DNA of 64,000 nt from Roseiarcus sp963759955 (GTDB taxonomy: Bacteria; Pseudomonadota; Alphaproteobacteria; Rhizobiales; Beijerinckiaceae): the NCBI GenBank assembly GCA_963759955.1, contig CAVXCA010000079.1, positions 1 through 64,000 of the forward strand, in the 5' to 3' direction. The position numbers and the translations under genes were made by a program. Of this stretch, positions 59,514 through 64,000 are shown piece by piece. Position 1 is the stretch's first letter, and each line of letters begins with the position of its first letter. Below the pieces are notes generated by a model. The model ran no database searches. It saw nothing but the letters and a program-made list of their open reading frames with translations, and had not been told where the DNA came from.

Positions 59514-60716
59514 ATGCCCAAGCTGATAAAACCCCACGGCTCCGAAGCCCTAAATCCCCTCTTCGTCTACGACTCGGCCGAGAACGAGCGGCTGTGCAAA
59601 GAGGCGGAAACCCTTCCTTCGATCGTGGTCAGCTCGGCGGCGGCGGCCAATGCGGTGATGCTCGGCGGCGGCTATTTCAATCCGCTCACCGGCTACATGA
59701 ACAAGGCCGACGCGCTCTCGGTGGCGCAGACCATGAAAACGACCGGCGGCCTGTTCTGGCCGGTGCCGATCGTCAATCTGCTCCAGGACGCGTCCCGCGT
59801 CGCGGCGGGCGACCGCATCGCGCTCAGGGACCCGAATGTGCCCGGCGAGCCGGTCCTGGCGATCATGAACGTCAAGGCGGTGGAGACCCTCAGCGACGCG
59901 GAGAGCGCTCTGATCGTCGAGAAGGTCTTCCGCACCTCCGATCCCAAGCACCCCGGCGTCAAGGCCTTCTTGGCGCAAGGCCGCACGCTGCTCTCCGGCC
60001 CGATCGAAGTGCTCAACTTCAGCTATTTCCAGAGCGAGTTCCCCGACACCTTCCGCACCGCGGTGGAAATTCGCAACGAGATCGTCGAGCGCGGCTGGAA
60101 GAAGGTCGTCGCCTTCCAGACCCGCAATCCCATGCATCGCGCGCACGAAGAATTGTGCCGGATGGCGATGGAGCGCCTGAAAGCCGATGGGCTCGTCATC
60201 CACATGCTGCTCGGCAAGCTCAAGGAGGGCGACATCCCGGCGCCGGTGCGCGACGCTGCGATCAGGAAGATGGTGGAGTGCTACTTCCCGCCGAATTCCG
60301 CGATGGTGACGGGCTACGGCTTCGACATGCTCTACGCCGGCCCGCGCGAGGCGCTGCTGCACGCGGTGTTCCGCCAGAACATGGGCGCGTCCTATCTCAT
60401 CGTCGGGCGCGACCACGCGGGCGTCGGCGACTATTACGGCCCCTTCGACGCTCAGACCATTTTCGACGAGCTCCCGCCAGGCAGCCTCGACATTCAAATC
60501 TTCCGCGCCGACAACACCGCCTATTCGAAGAAGCTCCACAAAGTGGTGATGATGTGCGAGGCGCCCAATCACACCAAGGACGACTTCATCGCGTTGTCCG
60601 GCACCAAGGTCCGCGAAATGCTCGGCGCCGGCATCGCGCCGCCGCCGGAATTCTCGCGCGCCGAAGTCGCCAAGATCCTGATGGGCTATTATCAAGGCCT
60701 GAACGCCGGCTCGTGA
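59514..60716 (+). CDS. sat: Sulfate adenylyltransferase (ATP sulfurylase), homodimeric type
   Basis: A 400-residue enzyme interconverting sulfate plus ATP with APS plus pyrophosphate. It has VVAFQTRNPMHRAHEELCR with the substrate-binding QTRNP and HRAHE motifs, and GRDHAGVGDYYGPFDAQ. The length and the KLHKVVMMCEAPNHTKDD segment fit the dissimilatory Sat type rather than the CysDN assimilatory pair. GGAGGGAACG precedes the ATG at 59514. It begins the plus-strand unit leading to aprBA. In a sulfur oxidiser it would run toward ATP formation from APS. Confidence 0.95.
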   Translation: MPKLIKPHGSEALNPLFVYDSAENERLCKEAETLPSIVVSSAAAANAVMLGGGYFNPLTGYMNKADALSVAQTMKTTGGLFWPVPIVNLLQDASRVAAGDRIALRDPNVPGEPVLAIMNVKAVETLSDAESALIVEKVFRTSDPKHPGVKAFLAQGRTLLSGPIEVLNFSYFQSEFPDTFRTAVEIRNEIVERGWKKVVAFQTRNPMHRAHEELCRMAMERLKADGLVIHMLLGKLKEGDIPAPVRDAAIRKMVECYFPPNSAMVTGYGFDMLYAGPREALLHAVFRQNMGASYLIVGRDHAGVGDYYGPFDAQTIFDELPPGSLDIQIFRADNTAYSKKLHKVVMMCEAPNHTKDDFIALSGTKVREMLGAGIAPPPEFSRAEVAKILMGYYQGLNAGS

Positions 60717-60782
60717 TGAAGAACGCCGGCGCCGGGAGGCGTTGGATGAACTCGTCGATCTCGACGGCGGCGGGCTAGCCCA

Positions 60783-61292
60783 ATGGCCAGCCCGCGCCGC
60801 TATTACGTGCGCTCGCCCGACGGCCGCGCCATCTTCGGTTTCGACCGCCCCGAGGCGGCGGAGGCCGTCGCGCTCGAATACGGAATCGGCGCGGCGGTCG
60901 TCGACACGCTCGCTCAGGCCTACATGCCGATGCTGCAGGAGGTTCAGCCCGCCGACGGCGGACCGCGTCTGGTCCTCGGGCCGATCGGCGGCTGGGACAC
61001 CGGCCGCTTCGACCTCGATCGCGACCTGATCGAGGCGATCAAGAAAGGGCATGTGGCGATCGTCCACGCCTTCCTCGCCAAGGGCGCTTCCGCCAACGCG
61101 CGCGACGCGCGGGGCGGCACGGCGCTGCATTGGGCGGCCGGGCGCGGCAAGCTCGATGTGGTGGAGCTGCTGCTCGCCGAAGGCGCCGACATCGACGCGC
61201 GCGACGGCGCGGGGCGCACGGCGCTTGGTGTGGCAGAATGTCGCACCCCGCCGGAGGTCGCCGACTTGTTGCGCCGTCGCGGCGCGCAATAA
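60783..61292 (+). CDS. Ankyrin-repeat protein of unknown function
   Basis: A 169-residue soluble protein. Residues 1-~75 form an unrecognised N-terminal region (RRYYVRSPDGRAIFGFDRPE). At least two ankyrin repeats follow, DLIEAIKKGHVAIVHAFLAK and DARGGTALHWAAGRGKLDVV, then a partial third (DGAGRTALGVAECRTPPEVA). It lies 66 bp after sat and 263 bp before aprB, on the same strand. Placement inside the sulfur module suggests a binding partner for Sat or APS reductase, which is only inference. Confidence 0.75.
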   Translation: MASPRRYYVRSPDGRAIFGFDRPEAAEAVALEYGIGAAVVDTLAQAYMPMLQEVQPADGGPRLVLGPIGGWDTGRFDLDRDLIEAIKKGHVAIVHAFLAKGASANARDARGGTALHWAAGRGKLDVVELLLAEGADIDARDGAGRTALGVAECRTPPEVADLLRRRGAQ

Positions 61293-61419
61293 TGGCGGCT
61301 CGCCAGCGGGCGGACGCCGCCGTTCTCCTCTCGAGCCGGCCGCGGCGCGAGAATCCGAGGCTTCGGCTCGAGAACGCCGTGACAGGCGAACCGCGCCGCG
61401 GCGCGCTTGTTTGAAGACA

Positions 61420-61447
61420 TTGTCATATGCAGTTATCATGGTATAAG
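61420..61447 (+). promoter_or_regulatory. Candidate sigma-70 promoter for aprBA
   Basis: TTGTCA (61420-61425) and TATAAG (61442-61447) are separated by 16 bp in an AT-richer part of the 263-bp gap before aprB. It would give aprBA its own transcript, separate from sat. Confidence 0.5.
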
Positions 61448-61555
61448 GCTTTGGCGATGTCGCAGCGCTGGTCTGCCGCCGAAGGTTTCGGCGGGGGTGA
61501 GGCGCTCGGCTTGAGCTTTGGCGTTGGACAAGAATTTTGTCAGGGAGGACGGTAA

Positions 61556-61981
61556 ATGCCGACATTCGTGCACACGGACAAGTGTGACGGCTGCAAGGGA
61601 GGTCAGGTCACGGCGTGCATGTATATTTGCCCGAACGACCTGATGAAGCTCGACACCACTCGCATGAAAGCCTTCAATCAGGAGCCCGATCAGTGCTGGG
61701 AATGCCAGTGCTGCGTCAAGGCTTGCCCGCAGCAGGCCATCGAAGTTCGCTCGTTCGCGGACTGGGTGCCGATGGGCGGCGCCGCGATCCCGCTGCGCAC
61801 CGACAACGCCATCATGTGGACGATCAAGTTCCGCGACGGCGAAGTGAAGCGCTTCAAGTTCCCTGTGCGCACGACGCCGGTCGGCTCGATCGACCCCTAC
61901 GGCAATCTGCCGGCGCCCGGCGACCTCGGCGACCAGCGCTTCTTCACCGAGGCGGGCAAAGAGCTCTCGAAGATTTCGTGA
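61556..61981 (+). CDS. aprB: Adenylylsulfate reductase beta subunit AprB
   Basis: A 141-residue Fe-S subunit of APS reductase. It has two [4Fe-4S] clusters: CDGCKGGQVTACMYICP near residues 10-26 and CWECQCCVKACPQQ near 45-58, then the short C-terminal tail that embraces AprA. AGGGAGGACGG precedes the start. The spacing matches dissimilatory AprB. It lies 76 bp before aprA. Confidence 0.95.
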   Translation: MPTFVHTDKCDGCKGGQVTACMYICPNDLMKLDTTRMKAFNQEPDQCWECQCCVKACPQQAIEVRSFADWVPMGGAAIPLRTDNAIMWTIKFRDGEVKRFKFPVRTTPVGSIDPYGNLPAPGDLGDQRFFTEAGKELSKIS

Positions 61982-62057
61982 GCGCCCGCGAAAGCGGCGC
62001 TTGAACCCTTGTTGACCTCAACGATGCGCGGGCCGGGCCGAGCTTGCCTGGAGACGC

Positions 62058-64000
62058 ATGGCGGAGACTTTCACAATGACTGAACCCAGTTTTGGCAATC
62101 CTGAAATCGTCGAACACGAAACCGATATCCTGATCGTCGGCGGCGGCATGGCCGCCTGCGGCGCCGCCTTCGAGGCGAAGCGCTGGGCCGGCGACAAGGT
62201 CAAGATCACGCTCGTCGACAAGGCGGCGATGGACCGCTCCGGCGCCGTCGCGATGGGCCTTTCGGCGATCAACACCTATCTCGGGCCCAACACCCCCGAG
62301 GATTATTGCCGCTACGTCTCCGCCGACTTGATGGGCATCACCCGCGACGACCTCGTCTACGACGTCGGCCGTCACGTCGACGATTCGGTGCACCTGTTCG
62401 AGGAATGGGGCCTGCCGATCTGGAAGGAAATGGAAGGCGGCCGCGTCGACGGCGCGAGCTGGCAGAAGCAGGGCGGCAAGTCGCTCAAAGACGGCGGCAA
62501 GCCGGTGCGCTCGGGCCGCTGGCAGATCATGATCAACGGCGAAGGCTACAAGACCATCGTCGCCGAAGCCGCCAAGAAGGCGCTCGGCATGGAGAACATC
62601 TTCGAGCGCGTCTTCATCGTGAAGTATCTGCTCGACGCCAACAATCCCAATCAGATCGCCGGCGCGGTGGGCTTCTCGGTGCGCGAGCACAAGCTCTACG
62701 TCTTCAAGGCCAAGACGATCCTCAACGTGGCCGGCGGCGCGGTGAACGTGTTCCGTCCGCGCACCACCGGCGAGGGCATGGGCCGCGTCTGGTATCCCGT
62801 CTGGAACGCCGGCTCGACCTACGCGATGGCGGCTGAAGTCGGCGCCGAGCTGACGATGATGGAAAACCGCTTCGTGCCGACCCGCTTCAAGGACGGCTAC
62901 GGCCCGGTGGGCGCGTGGTTCCTGCTGTTCAAGTCCAAGGCGACCAACGCCTTCGGCGAGGACTACGTCGTCAAGAACGCGGACATGCTCACCCAGTACG
63001 CGCCCTACGACAAGGCGTTCGTCGTTCCCTCCTGCTTGCGCAACCACGCGATGCTGAAGGAAATGAAGGAAGGCCGCGGCCCGATCCTGATGGATACGCC
63101 GACCGCGATGAAGAAGCTCGGCGAGACGCTGACGCCCAAGGAAGTCAAGCACCTCGAGGCCGAGGCGTGGGAAGACTTCCTCGACATGTGCATCGGTCAG
63201 GCCGGCGTCTGGGCGGGTCTCAACATCCGTCCCGAGCAGCAGGTCTCCGAACTGATGCCGACCGAGCCTTATCTGCTCGGTTCGCACTCCGGCTGCTGCG
63301 GCATCTGGGTGTCGGGCCCCGAAGACATCGCGCCGCCGGAATGGCAGTGGGGCTACAACCGCATGACGACGGTCAAGGGCCTGTTCACGGCCGGCGACGG
63401 CGTCGGCGCTTCGGGCCACAAGTTCTCGTCGGGCAGCCACGCCGAAGGGCGCATCGCCGGCAAGAACATGGTCAAGTTCTGCCTCGACAACCCCGACTAC
63501 AAGCCGGTGCTGAAGGGCGACATCAAGGCCATCACCGAGGAAATCTATCGTCCGGTGCGCAACTACTTCGAGCACAAGGACAAGACCACGGCGGAGGACG
63601 TCAACCCGTTCTACATCACGCCGCGCATGTTCCAGATGCGCCTGCAGAAGATCATGGACGAGTATGTCGCGGGCGTCGCGACCTACTACCAGACCAATGC
63701 CGAGATGCTGCGACGGGCGGCGCACTATCTGACGCTGCTGAAGGAAGACAGCGTCAACATGCGCGCCAAGGATCTGCACGAGCTGATGCGCGCCTGGGAG
63801 AACTACCACCGTCTGTGGACCGGCGAGGCGCACATGCGCCACATCCAGTTCCGCGAGGAAACCCGCTATCCCGGCTTCTACTACCGGGCCGACCATCCGG
63901 AGCTCGACGACGCGAACTGGAAGGTGTTCGTCAACTCGCGCTTCGATCCGGAAACCAAGACCTGGGCGCTCAAGAAAGTGCCGCACAAGGATCTGGTTCC
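62058..64000 (+). CDS. aprA: Adenylylsulfate reductase alpha subunit AprA, 3' end beyond the window
   Basis: 647 codons are present with no stop, so the gene runs past position 64000; at this length the C-terminus must be near. The flavoprotein has the FAD motif DILIVGGGMAACGAAFEAK near residues 23-41, SGAVAMGLSAINTYLGP, GEGYKTIVAEAAKKALGMEN, ENRFVPTRFKDGYGPVGAWF with active-site Arg, and GLFTAGDGVGASGHKFSSGS. The enzyme interconverts APS with sulfite plus AMP. GGAGACGC precedes the ATG at 62058; an ATG at 62076 is an alternative. A 680-codon open frame lies on its opposite strand but is a shadow. Confidence 0.96.
   Translation, partial: MAETFTMTEPSFGNPEIVEHETDILIVGGGMAACGAAFEAKRWAGDKVKITLVDKAAMDRSGAVAMGLSAINTYLGPNTPEDYCRYVSADLMGITRDDLVYDVGRHVDDSVHLFEEWGLPIWKEMEGGRVDGASWQKQGGKSLKDGGKPVRSGRWQIMINGEGYKTIVAEAAKKALGMENIFERVFIVKYLLDANNPNQIAGAVGFSVREHKLYVFKAKTILNVAGGAVNVFRPRTTGEGMGRVWYPVWNAGSTYAMAAEVGAELTMMENRFVPTRFKDGYGPVGAWFLLFKSKATNAFGEDYVVKNADMLTQYAPYDKAFVVPSCLRNHAMLKEMKEGRGPILMDTPTAMKKLGETLTPKEVKHLEAEAWEDFLDMCIGQAGVWAGLNIRPEQQVSELMPTEPYLLGSHSGCCGIWVSGPEDIAPPEWQWGYNRMTTVKGLFTAGDGVGASGHKFSSGSHAEGRIAGKNMVKFCLDNPDYKPVLKGDIKAITEEIYRPVRNYFEHKDKTTAEDVNPFYITPRMFQMRLQKIMDEYVAGVATYYQTNAEMLRRAAHYLTLLKEDSVNMRAKDLHELMRAWENYHRLWTGEAHMRHIQFREETRYPGFYYRADHPELDDANWKVFVNSRFDPETKTWALKKVPHKDLV

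Noticed and set aside
61944..63986. A 680-codon open frame on the minus strand opposite aprA
   Set aside because: aprA on the plus strand matches its family over its whole length. The antisense frame is His/Arg/Val-rich low-information sequence, as expected from high-GC third positions.

Overview
The window reads as a high-GC chromosomal segment of an alphaproteobacterium, most likely from the Hyphomicrobiales. Four things point there. The cell-cycle proteins RcdA (DUF1465) and SciP (DUF1153) and a PdhS/PleC/DivJ-type kinase are all present. The single tRNA-His has a G1:U72 pair and discriminator A73, the alphaproteobacterial form. Two phasins indicate polyhydroxyalkanoate granules. DUF1192 and DUF2244 genes are also typical of the class. 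The species cannot be named from the sequence.

Layout. 1-4030 is a mobile-DNA scar: two direct copies of an IS256-family element (the first frameshifted) flank a TnsB-like transposase fragment, followed by the right end of an IS66-family element with a passenger gene. A methyltransferase of different base usage sits at its edge (4268-5224). 5340-16285 is a two-carbon and lactate region: an lldP-glcDEF operon with a divergent FadR/GntR regulator, pncB, and a lutABC operon. 16365-20559 holds envelope and signalling genes (L,D-transpeptidase, an unknown protein, a CAP lipoprotein, DUF2147, a GGDEF protein). 20665-26390 holds the kinase, the phasin pair, tRNA-His and dctA. 26406-32352 is a type I secretion ABC/HlyD pair facing away from a calpain-like cysteine protease, its probable cargo. 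32385-41188 is housekeeping and metabolism (nth, a MocR regulator with a divergent PNPOx-like protein, Sel1, ThiE-like, rcdA, two SDR proteins).

42063-47299 is a run of small membrane or coiled-coil proteins (rhomboid, a holin-like protein, a broken ElaB-like gene, two HdeD-like proteins) ending in an AraC regulator, all on the minus strand, resembling an envelope-stress island. A lipid-kinase relic, mnmA, sciP, a sugar-nucleotide-type epimerase, class I aldolase, a non-canonical NRAMP transporter and a metallophosphoesterase follow.

53972-64000 is the most distinctive part: a dissimilatory sulfur module. On the minus strand lies qmoA-qmoB-hdrC-hdrB, and divergently sat, an ankyrin-repeat gene, aprB and aprA (aprA runs off the window). 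Sat and AprBA interconvert sulfite, APS and sulfate, and Qmo/Hdr exchanges the electrons. The membrane subunit QmoC is absent and soluble HdrCB stands in its place. Neither dsr nor sox genes are visible. In a probably aerobic alphaproteobacterium this suggests sulfite oxidation rather than sulfate reduction. The divergent promoter region carries an ATTC-N8-GAAT palindrome of the kind bound by persulfide-sensing ArsR proteins (SqrR/BigR).
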